In this document: in pieces, positions 57,636-64,000 of the stretch
How positions within the stretch are numbered: the stretch's first letter is position 1
Layout of the letters: every line of letters starts with the position of its first letter
Assembly (NCBI RefSeq): GCF_000812685.1
Contig: NZ_JWIF01000056.1
Coordinates: 1 to 64,000, forward strand
DNA from: Halocynthiibacter namhaensis
GTDB taxonomy: Bacteria; Pseudomonadota; Alphaproteobacteria; Rhodobacterales; Rhodobacteraceae
DNA length: 64,000 nt
Direction: 5' to 3'
Position numbers and translations under genes: made by a program
The notes under the pieces: model-generated
Database searches by the model: none
The model's input: the letters and a program-made list of their open reading frames with translations, nothing else
What the model was told of the DNA's origin: nothing

Positions 57636-58736
57636 ATGAGCATGAACACATTTGGACATCTTTTCCGTGTAACGACCTGGGGCGAAAGCCACGGGCCAGC
57701 CCTTGGCGCGACTGTGGATGGATGCCCCCCAAATGTCCCCGTGGACGAGGCCTTCCTTCAGCAATTTCTTGATAAACGCCGCCCAGGTCAGAATAAAAAC
57801 ATGACCCAACGCCAAGAACCCGATGCGGTGCGCATTCTTTCTGGTGTGTTTGAAGGCAAAACCACGGGCACCTCTGTGCAGTTGATGATCGAAAACACCG
57901 ATCAACGCAGCAAAGATTACGGCGATATCGCCAATACATTCCGCCCCGGTCACGCGGATATCACCTATCACCAGAAATACGGCAATCGCGATTATCGCGG
58001 TGGTGGTCGGTCTTCCGCCCGCGAAACCGCCGCTCGTGTCGCCGCTGGTGGGCTGGCCCGCGCCGCCTTGAACCATCTTGCGCCTGACTTGAAAATCAAA
58101 GGTTATATGACCGCGATGGGTGCCATGCAGTTGGATCGTTCAAAGCTGGATCTGAATGCAATCGACCACAATGATTTCTGGCTGCCCGATGCCACCGCTG
58201 TGCAGGAATGGGAAGATTACCTGCAAAAGATCCGCAAGGACCATAATTCAGTTGGCGCAACAATTGAAGTCATCGCGCAAAACGTGCCCGCAGGTATAGG
58301 TGCCCCGGTTTACGCCAAGTTAGACACTGATTTGGCCGCTGCCATGATGTCAATCAACGCGGTGAAAGGCGTTGAAATTGGCGAAGGCATGGCCGCGTCA
58401 TCCCTGACCGGCACCGACAATGCGGATGAAATTTTCATGGGCGAAAATGGCCCCGAATACAGTTCAAATCACGCGGGTGGCATTCTTGGCGGCATTTCAA
58501 CTGGTCAAGATTTGGTCGTGCGTTTCGCGGTCAAACCGACGTCATCGATCCTGACCCCGCGCCAATCCATTCGCAAAGATGGCACCGCAATTGAAGTCGT
58601 CACCAAAGGGCGTCACGATCCCTGCGTTGGTGTGCGCGCCGTCCCCGTGGGCGAAGCCATGATGGCCTGTGTTGTCCTGGACCACATCCTATTGGATCGC
58701 GGTCAAACCGGTGGCATTCGCGCGCCACTTGGCTAA
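57636..58736 (+). CDS. aroC: Chorismate synthase
   Basis: 366 residues from the ATG at 57636, preceded by [27 protein letters not shown]-type opening, [38 protein letters not shown] and the C-terminal KPTSSI and [17 protein letters not shown] are the conserved FMN and substrate-binding segments. It makes chorismate from EPSP in aromatic amino-acid synthesis and needs reduced FMN. A symmetrical terminator follows. Confidence 0.96.
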   Translation: MSMNTFGHLFRVTTWGESHGPALGATVDGCPPNVPVDEAFLQQFLDKRRPGQNKNMTQRQEPDAVRILSGVFEGKTTGTSVQLMIENTDQRSKDYGDIANTFRPGHADITYHQKYGNRDYRGGGRSSARETAARVAAGGLARAALNHLAPDLKIKGYMTAMGAMQLDRSKLDLNAIDHNDFWLPDATAVQEWEDYLQKIRKDHNSVGATIEVIAQNVPAGIGAPVYAKLDTDLAAAMMSINAVKGVEIGEGMAASSLTGTDNADEIFMGENGPEYSSNHAGGILGGISTGQDLVVRFAVKPTSSILTPRQSIRKDGTAIEVVTKGRHDPCVGVRAVPVGEAMMACVVLDHILLDRGQTGGIRAPLG

Positions 58737-58763
58737 CCTAAGACCAACATAGTTCTCAAAAGC

Positions 58764-58797
58764 AAAAAGACCGCCTGAACATATCAGGCGGTCTTTT
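58764..58797. terminator. Bidirectional terminator between aroC and the DUF2853 gene
   Basis: A perfect stem of about 14 bp (AAAAGACCGCCTGA with TCAGGCGGTCTTTT) with a short loop. A-run and T-run flanks let it serve both convergent genes. Confidence 0.85.
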
Positions 58798-58817
58798 GTA
58801 TTCTTCTGCGTGACAAT

Positions 58818-59159
58818 TTAGCCGTAAACAGCTTCTTTGCCAAAGTGCTTGGTCAGCATGTAATACACCACCGCGCGGTATTTGCTGCGCTCAGAGCGGC
58901 CATAGGTTTCGAGAACCGCATTGATCGCATCCATCAATTGTGGACCATCAGCAAGGCCCAGCTTTTTGATGAGGAAATTGTTTTTCACTGTCTCAAGCTC
59001 AGCCTCTTGGCTGCCCGCAACGGTGGACGCATCTGCGTTATAAATCGCAGGGCCACAGCCGATTGTTACTTTTGTCAGCAGATCCATGTCAGGTGTCATG
59101 CCACATTTGTTTTTCAGATCGTCCGCATATTTCACGATCAGGTCGTCACGTTTTCCCAT
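58818..59159 (-). CDS. DUF2853 family protein
   Basis: 113 residues from the ATG at 59159, preceded by GGGAGC; the frame extends upward but the start fits the family. KRDDLIVKYADDLKNKCG, LLTKVTIGCGPAIYNADAS and YRAVVYYMLTKHFGK match the conserved small cytoplasmic DUF2853 proteins. Function not known. Monocistronic by position. Confidence 0.85.
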   Translation of the reverse strand: MGKRDDLIVKYADDLKNKCGMTPDMDLLTKVTIGCGPAIYNADASTVAGSQEAELETVKNNFLIKKLGLADGPQLMDAINAVLETYGRSERSKYRAVVYYMLTKHFGKEAVYG

Positions 59160-59285
59160 AATTTGCTCCCAGAAAATTGATTGAGGGGGATCCCCGTGGG
59201 CAAACGGTACTGCGTTACGCTTCTTCGGCAAAGGAAAAGATTTGCGACCTTTTCCCCTTAAACCTGCCAGCCTCAAAGTGCAGGC

Positions 59286-59311
59286 ACGAAAAAAGCCGCC
59301 CGAAGGCGGCT
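59286..59311 (-). terminator. Intrinsic terminator of ahcY
   Basis: AGCCGCC-CGAA-GGCGGCT (59294-59311) is a 7-bp stem with a stable tetraloop (TTCG on the transcribed strand), followed on the minus strand by TTTTTTCG. It lies about 25 bases after the ahcY stop. Confidence 0.8.
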
Positions 59312-59336
59312 GATTTCATTCATCTCAAAGCAGAAC

Positions 59337-60728
59337 TTAGTAACGATAGTGTTCTGGCTTGAATGGGCCTTCCGCAGAAACACCGATGTAATCAGCTTGT
59401 TCTGTGGACAGTTTGGACAGTTTCACACCAATACGATCAAGGTGCAGACGTGCAACTTTTTCGTCCAGGTGTTTCGGCAGAATATAAACGTCGTTGTTAT
59501 AGTCATCGCCTTTGGTCCAAAGTTCGATTTGCGCCAAAACTTGGTTGGTGAAGCTTGCGGACATCACGAAAGATGGGTGACCAGTCGCGTTACCAAGGTT
59601 CAACAAACGACCTTGGGACAGCAGGATCAAACGAGCGCCGGATGGCATTTCGATCATGTCCACTTGGTCTTTGATGTTTGTCCATTTGTGGTTTTTCAAG
59701 CTTGCGACCTGAATTTCATTGTCGAAGTGGCCGATATTGCCAACAATCGCCATGTCTTTCATTTCACGCATATGTTCAATGCGGATCACGTCTTTGTTGC
59801 CGGTTGTGGTGATGAAGATATCCGCAGAAGACACAGCGTCTTCCAAGGTCACAACTTCAAAACCGTCCATCGCAGCTTGCAGCGCGCAAATTGGGTCAAC
59901 TTCGGTCACTTTCACACGTGCGCCCGCACCCGCAAGAGACGCAGCAGAACCTTTGCCAACATCGCCGTAACCACAAACGACAGCAACTTTACCAGCCATC
60001 ATTGTGTCAGTCGCGCGGCGGATGCCATCCACGAGGGATTCTTTACAGCCGTATTTGTTGTCAAACTTGGATTTGGTAACCGAGTCATTCACGTTGATCG
60101 CAGGGAAAGGCAGCTGGCCTTGCTTCACGAGTTCATACAGACGGTGCACACCAGTGGTGGTTTCTTCAGAAACACCCTGAATCTGTTCGCGCATCTTGGT
60201 GAACCAACCAGGGCTTGCCGCCATGCGTTTTTTGATCTGCGCAAAGACTGCGATTTCTTCTTCAGACGTTGGTGTTTCGATCAGGCCGGTTTCGCCATTT
60301 TCAACGCGCGCACCCACAAGGATATAAAGGGTCGCGTCGCCGCCATCATCCAAGATCAGGTTTGGACCTTCTGGGAACATGAAGGATTTGTCGAGGTAAT
60401 CCCAATGTTCTTCCAGTGTTTGACCTTTGATCGCGAACACAGGTGTGCCGCCAGCCGCAATCGCAGCCGCCGCGTGGTCTTGGGTTGAGAAGATGTTACA
60501 AGACGCCCAGCGCACGTCCGCACCCAAAGCAACCAGTGTTTCGATCAACACAGCGGTTTGAATGGTCATGTGCAGGGAACCCACAATGCGTGAACCCGCA
60601 AGTGGCTTGCTTTCACCATATTCGGTGCGCAGCGCCATCAGGCCCGGCATTTCAGTTTCTGCGATGTCCAGCTCTTTACGGCCGAACTCAGCAAGATTGA
60701 TGTCTTTGACGATATAGTCATTGGCCAT
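59337..60728 (-). CDS. ahcY: S-adenosylhomocysteinase
   Basis: 463 residues. [49 protein letters not shown], the NAD site [13 protein letters not shown] and the C-terminal KPEHYRY are diagnostic. The enzyme splits S-adenosylhomocysteine into adenosine and homocysteine, keeping methylation reactions going. Its 225-base upstream region holds an inverted repeat, and I see no SAH or SAM riboswitch core there. Confidence 0.97.
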   Translation of the reverse strand: MANDYIVKDINLAEFGRKELDIAETEMPGLMALRTEYGESKPLAGSRIVGSLHMTIQTAVLIETLVALGADVRWASCNIFSTQDHAAAAIAAGGTPVFAIKGQTLEEHWDYLDKSFMFPEGPNLILDDGGDATLYILVGARVENGETGLIETPTSEEEIAVFAQIKKRMAASPGWFTKMREQIQGVSEETTTGVHRLYELVKQGQLPFPAINVNDSVTKSKFDNKYGCKESLVDGIRRATDTMMAGKVAVVCGYGDVGKGSAASLAGAGARVKVTEVDPICALQAAMDGFEVVTLEDAVSSADIFITTTGNKDVIRIEHMREMKDMAIVGNIGHFDNEIQVASLKNHKWTNIKDQVDMIEMPSGARLILLSQGRLLNLGNATGHPSFVMSASFTNQVLAQIELWTKGDDYNNDVYILPKHLDEKVARLHLDRIGVKLSKLSTEQADYIGVSAEGPFKPEHYRY

Positions 60729-60824
60729 GAGAACGGCTCCCTACAAAATACTCTGCGCGCGCAATACCATTGGCGCAGAATCAAAACAATCCGATTTACT
60801 TGCACAAAACGCCCTGCGCCGTGC

Positions 60825-60846
60825 ATCGTGTCATGTAAAACACGAT
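60825..60846. promoter_or_regulatory. Inverted repeat upstream of ahcY
   Basis: ATCGTGT and ACACGAT, eight bases apart, form a perfect 7-bp dyad 97 bases before ahcY and 108 before the divergent HD-domain gene. It could be an operator for either. No regulator can be assigned from sequence alone. Confidence 0.4.
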
Positions 60847-60953
60847 ATATGAGGTTTTCGTTAAGGGGTTTCCCGTTCAAACGCGATTTGCCCTATAACG
60901 CCCATGCGCCGCCCTTATAAGGTACGACAGGTGACCAACACAGAGACGAGACC

Positions 60954-61547
60954 ATGATAAAAACACCTCGGGCTTGGCAGCGGATGTTGTCTGGCCGCCG
61001 ACTTGACCTATTGGATCCAACCCCGGTTGACATCGAGATTGAAGATATCGCCCACGGCTTGGCTTTTGTCGCGCGATGGAACGGCCAAACGCGGGGTGAT
61101 TTTGCCTATTCCGTTGCCGAACATTCCTTGCTGGTTGAAGAGATCTATACCCGACAGAACCCTAATGCGCCTGCGAAATGGAAACTTGCCGCCCTGCTGC
61201 ATGACGCGCCGGAATACGTCATCGGGGACATGATTTCGCCGGTAAAATCTGCCGTTGGTCCTGGATATGAGGAACTGGATGCGCGACTGATGGCGGCAAT
61301 CCACATACGCTTTGGTTTGCCTGCGCAAATTCCAAAAACCGTAAAACAAGCGATCAAACGGGCAGATAAAATCTCTGCTTGGCTTGAGGCAATTCAGCTT
61401 GCCGGGTTTTCGGAAGCCGAAGCAAACAAGATCTTTGGAACCCCGAAATCAGACACTATTAAAGGGCTTTCGTTGATTTTGCGCCCACCACTGAATGCAC
61501 GTCAGGCCTTCACCAAACGTCACCAAACCTTGCTCGAGGATCTATGA
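60954..61547 (+). CDS. HD-domain nucleotidase/phosphohydrolase (YfbR-like)
   Basis: 197 residues. The HD metal motif is present as AEHSLLVEEIY, ALLHDAPEYVIGD and a distal ADKISAWLEA. The sequence resembles YfbR-type 5'-nucleotidases, which act on deoxyribonucleoside monophosphates, though substrate is not certain. It overlaps the next gene by ATGA. Confidence 0.82.
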   Translation: MIKTPRAWQRMLSGRRLDLLDPTPVDIEIEDIAHGLAFVARWNGQTRGDFAYSVAEHSLLVEEIYTRQNPNAPAKWKLAALLHDAPEYVIGDMISPVKSAVGPGYEELDARLMAAIHIRFGLPAQIPKTVKQAIKRADKISAWLEAIQLAGFSEAEANKIFGTPKSDTIKGLSLILRPPLNARQAFTKRHQTLLEDL

Positions 61548-62032
61548 AACACGCAATTATTATTCGTCGTGGCAGCCTTGCAGACACCCGAAATGCTTGC
61601 GATCTGTTGAACGAAATCATTCAGATCGGGGGCACGACTGCCATAAATGTTGCACTGTCCCGCGACGAATTCACGGATTGGGCGCATGGGGAAGGCTGCG
61701 TCTGGCACATTGCCGAACGCGATGACGGTACATTGCTGGGGTTTCAGTGGATCGGGCCATGGGAAGGTCTTGATGCAGATACCATCGAAATCGCCACTTT
61801 TGTCCGCGCGGGGCAAACCGGGCAAGGGATTGGCAGCAAGCTATTCGAAGTCACAAAATCCGCAGCGCGCGCCATGAATAAGAACTGGATAGAAGCTGAA
61901 ATTCGTTCAGATAATGAAGGCGGGCTGATCTATTATCAAAGCATTGGGTTTCGGGGGAACACAAAGCGCAAAGGCAAACTGACCGACGGCACCCCCATTG
62001 AGAAAACCGTCAAGATCTACGACCTGTCTTAA
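61544..62032 (+). CDS. GNAT family N-acetyltransferase
   Basis: 162 residues. The acetyl-CoA loop GQTGQGIGSKLFEVTKSAA (about 87-105) and the C-terminal NEGGLIYYQSIGFRGN define the GNAT fold. The acceptor is unknown. Translationally coupled to the HD-domain gene; convergent with regA 12 bases away. Confidence 0.88.
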   Translation: MKHAIIIRRGSLADTRNACDLLNEIIQIGGTTAINVALSRDEFTDWAHGEGCVWHIAERDDGTLLGFQWIGPWEGLDADTIEIATFVRAGQTGQGIGSKLFEVTKSAARAMNKNWIEAEIRSDNEGGLIYYQSIGFRGNTKRKGKLTDGTPIEKTVKIYDLS

Positions 62033-62044
62033 CCCGAAATCATG

Positions 62045-62599
62045 TCACTTCGGGCTGCGTTTCGCCAAGATACGCTGCAAGGTACGGCGATGCATGTTCA
62101 AGCGACGTGCCGTTTCAGATACATTGCGATCACATAGTTCATACACACGCTGAATATGTTCCCAACGCACGCGATCCGCTGACATGGGATTTTCTGGGGG
62201 CGGCGGCAATGTATCAGATTTCGCCAGCAAGGCAGCGGTGACATCATTGGCATCTGCGGGCTTAGACAGATAATCCGTGGCACCGGCTTTCACCGCAGCA
62301 ACCGCCGTCGCAATCGCGCCATATCCGGTCAACACGATGATCCGGGCATCCGGGCGACGTTCGCGCAACAACTCAACGACATCCAAACCATTGCCATCTT
62401 CCAAACGCAAATCCACCACGGCGTAAGCGGGGGGGCGCGCGGTTGCAATCGCACGCCCTGCTGCAACAGATCCCGCAATCTCAGGTTCAAAACCACGTTT
62501 TTCCATTGCGCGCGACAGGCGGCGCAAAAATGGTTCATCGTCATCAACCAGAAGCAATGATCGGTCTTCACCGATGTCCTGAAGGTCTCTCTCTGTCAT
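62045..62599 (-). CDS. regA: Redox response regulator RegA/PrrA
   Basis: 184 residues from the ATG at 62599, the exact length of Rhodobacter RegA. Receiver domain with LLLVDDDEPF, the phosphorylated Asp63 in VVDLRLEDGNGLDVV, VLTGYGAIATAV and YLSKPA, then a linker with PPPPENP and the Fis-type helix-turn-helix NVSETARRLNMHRRTLQRIL. RegA turns on photosynthesis, respiratory, nitrogen and carbon fixation genes at low oxygen. GAGGATCCC precedes the ATG. Follows senC. Confidence 0.95.
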   Translation of the reverse strand: MTERDLQDIGEDRSLLLVDDDEPFLRRLSRAMEKRGFEPEIAGSVAAGRAIATARPPAYAVVDLRLEDGNGLDVVELLRERRPDARIIVLTGYGAIATAVAAVKAGATDYLSKPADANDVTAALLAKSDTLPPPPENPMSADRVRWEHIQRVYELCDRNVSETARRLNMHRRTLQRILAKRSPK

Positions 62600-62676
62600 G
62601 GGATCCTCATCAATTTGCACTGCCCCTCACCATAGGCTTTCGCACGGTAAGGGTCAATTTATCACCTGTTCTTAGG

Positions 62677-63294
62677 TTATTTGGCGGCATCTATAAGGCA
62701 ACCGGAAACTTCGGCGACCGTTTCAGGTGTCGGGGTTCGCCCAAACATTGCCATTGTGCCCTGACCTGGGATCACAAGATATGAAAAGACCGTATGATCC
62801 ATCAAATAGTATTCTGGATCGCCGTTCTCTTCCTTCTTAAAGTAAGTCTTATAGGCGAGAGAAGCATTTTTCACCTGTTCCTCAGAACCAGTGAGACCAA
62901 TCATGTCTTCATGCAAATTGAACACAAAATCCTTCATGACCGCAGGCGTATCACGGGCCGGATCGATCGAAACCATCGCAGGCTGCACGTCATATCCCGC
63001 CTCTTGCAGAATTTCACTCGCCATGGCGTTACGCGCGGTATCAGCGGGGCAAACATCAGGGCAGAATGTGTAGCCAAAATACAAAAGTGTCGGCTTTGAG
63101 ATGACATCTACATCCGTTACGGCATTCCCATTGTGGTCGACCAAGTTGAAAGGGCCCCCAATCTGATCAAGCCCACCAAGGATGATATCATTCCCCCCGA
63201 CACATTCTGAAATCGAGGCTTTTGTGGAATACCAAATCCCACCCAGCAGCGATAGAATTGCCACGACGGCAATAATTGCAACATTCCGGATCAT
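62677..63294 (-). CDS. senC: SCO1/SenC family copper chaperone
   Basis: 205 residues from the ATG at 63294. A single N-terminal membrane anchor (about 5-23) is followed by a thioredoxin-like domain with the copper ligands FGYTFCPDVCPADT (Cys78, Cys82) and His167 in YLMDHTVFSYLV. SenC/PrrC delivers copper to cytochrome c oxidase and feeds the oxygen signal to RegB. Cotranscribed with regA, as in Rhodobacter. Confidence 0.94.
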   Translation of the reverse strand: MIRNVAIIAVVAILSLLGGIWYSTKASISECVGGNDIILGGLDQIGGPFNLVDHNGNAVTDVDVISKPTLLYFGYTFCPDVCPADTARNAMASEILQEAGYDVQPAMVSIDPARDTPAVMKDFVFNLHEDMIGLTGSEEQVKNASLAYKTYFKKEENGDPEYYLMDHTVFSYLVIPGQGTMAMFGRTPTPETVAEVSGCLIDAAK

Positions 63295-63407
63295 GATTGT
63301 TCTTTCTGTTTCACGCGTTTGCGCATTGATCGCGTTATTAACGCCAAGTATCAAGAGCACGAGTTGACGCAGACACCGCCCAGACACAACAACGTGAACG
63401 GAAGCCC

Positions 63408-64000
63408 ATGACCGATACCCAATCCGCCCTTTTTGGCAGCCACACCCATAACAACTGGATCCGCTTGCGCACCCTGATTATGTTGCGCTGGCTTGCCATC
63501 ACGGGGCAGGTGGCGGCGGTCATCGCAGCGGAATGGATCTATGGGATCGACCTTGAAACCGGCCTCATATCTATGGTGATTGGCCTGTCCATCATCATCA
63601 ATCTGGTCTCTATGTTCGTCTATTCAAATGTGCGCCGTCTCACCGAAAGTCAGGCCGCGCGCATGCTGTTGTTTGACACATTGCAACTGACGATTTTGCT
63701 GTGGCTGACCGGCGGTTTAAACAACCCCTTTGCCTTTCTGATCGTGGCCCCTGTTACAATTTCAGCGGCAGCCCTTTCCTTGCGATCAACCGTCGCTCTG
63801 GCGCTCATATCCGCGTGCAGCGTCACATTGCTTGCCCTCACCCATCTGCCATTGATCACCGATGCAGGCGAAATATTGAAAATCCCTGCGGTTCTGGCCT
63901 TCGGGTTTTGGGCTGGGATCATCACAGGCATCGTGTTTTTGGGGCTCTACGCCCACCGGGTAACATCGGAACAGCATTCCATGTCCGAAGCCCTTCTCGC
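63408..64000 (+). CDS. regB: Redox sensor histidine kinase RegB/PrrB (partial, cut by window end)
   Basis: The frame opens with an ATG at 63408 and runs off the window. The visible 197 residues form the multi-helix membrane sensor, beginning HNNWIRLRTLIMLRWLAI and containing GGLNNPFAFLI, the ubiquinone-binding heptad GGxxNPF of RegB. Kinase domains lie beyond the end. RegB senses the quinone pool and redox state and phosphorylates RegA. Divergent from senC-regA across 113 bases, the usual arrangement. Confidence 0.92.
   Translation, partial: MTDTQSALFGSHTHNNWIRLRTLIMLRWLAITGQVAAVIAAEWIYGIDLETGLISMVIGLSIIINLVSMFVYSNVRRLTESQAARMLLFDTLQLTILLWLTGGLNNPFAFLIVAPVTISAAALSLRSTVALALISACSVTLLALTHLPLITDAGEILKIPAVLAFGFWAGIITGIVFLGLYAHRVTSEQHSMSEALL

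Noticed and set aside
59349-60488. 379-codon plus-strand frame opposite ahcY
   Set aside because: Long only because of ahcY codon bias; no motifs, start or neighbour context.
60729-60953. Possible SAH or SAM riboswitch before ahcY
   Set aside because: Read on the minus strand, the region lacks the conserved cores I know for these classes; only a simple dyad is seen.

Overview
The window reads as chromosome of an alphaproteobacterium of the Rhodobacterales (Roseobacter-group) type, with moderate GC by eye. The reasons are the divergent RegB / SenC-RegA redox locus, the rnd-lptC-lptA-lptB-rpoN-hpf-ptsN order, a 16S-Ile-Ala-23S-5S rRNA operon with a helix-9 insertion, and several DUF families common in that group. 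No insertion sequence, prophage or CRISPR array is visible.

Layout. 1-6180: one complete rRNA operon on the minus strand, with its promoter near 6150-6178 and a terminator near 132-172. 6200-6784: a non-coding, G-poor stretch. 6785-10876: a TPM/zinc-ribbon membrane protein, an amine oxidase whose domain order looks circularly permuted, and an FMN/3Fe-4S glutamate-synthase-like protein. 11142-17847 (+): a seven-gene operon DUF805, DUF4129-like, DUF4350-like, MoxR, DUF58, SpoIIM-like, RDD. It converges at a shared terminator on a large minus-strand block.

17903-33405 (-) is the most unusual part. It holds four dynamin-like GTPases arranged as two repeated pairs, two proteins of unknown function, a Ser/Thr kinase, an FHA protein, a PP2C phosphatase and two exported LysM plus solute-binding-domain proteins. 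The genes are overlapping or close-set apart from one 405-base gap. This looks like a signalling and membrane-remodelling module. The kinase-FHA-phosphatase trio resembles the one that controls type VI secretion elsewhere, but no secretion genes are present here.

33750-36084 (-): glpD and its DeoR-type regulator, with nested palindromes upstream. 36503-40625 (+): a translationally coupled set of two glycosyltransferases and a two-module sulfotransferase, probably for a sulfated surface glycan. 40630-45714 (-): ptsN, hpf, rpoN, lptB, lptA, lptC and an RNase D-like exonuclease. 45778-48223 (-): 5-oxoprolinase pxpC-pxpB-pxpA. 48351-50645 (-): a small exported protein, a fatty-acid-hydroxylase-family enzyme and a class II aldolase-like protein.

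50748-54941 (+): a LysR regulator with adenine deaminase and AMP nucleosidase, which together turn AMP into hypoxanthine and ribose 5-phosphate. 55083-58736 (+): HU, an EamA transporter, a CcdA-like protein with a periplasmic thioredoxin, and chorismate synthase. 58818-60728 (-): a DUF2853 protein and S-adenosylhomocysteinase. 60954-62032 (+): an HD hydrolase and a GNAT acetyltransferase. 62045-64000: regA and senC on minus, divergent from regB, which runs off the window.

All calls come from reading translated sequence and motifs; no database search was run. rRNA ends are approximate. Start codons were chosen from ribosome-binding sites, gene overlaps and family lengths.
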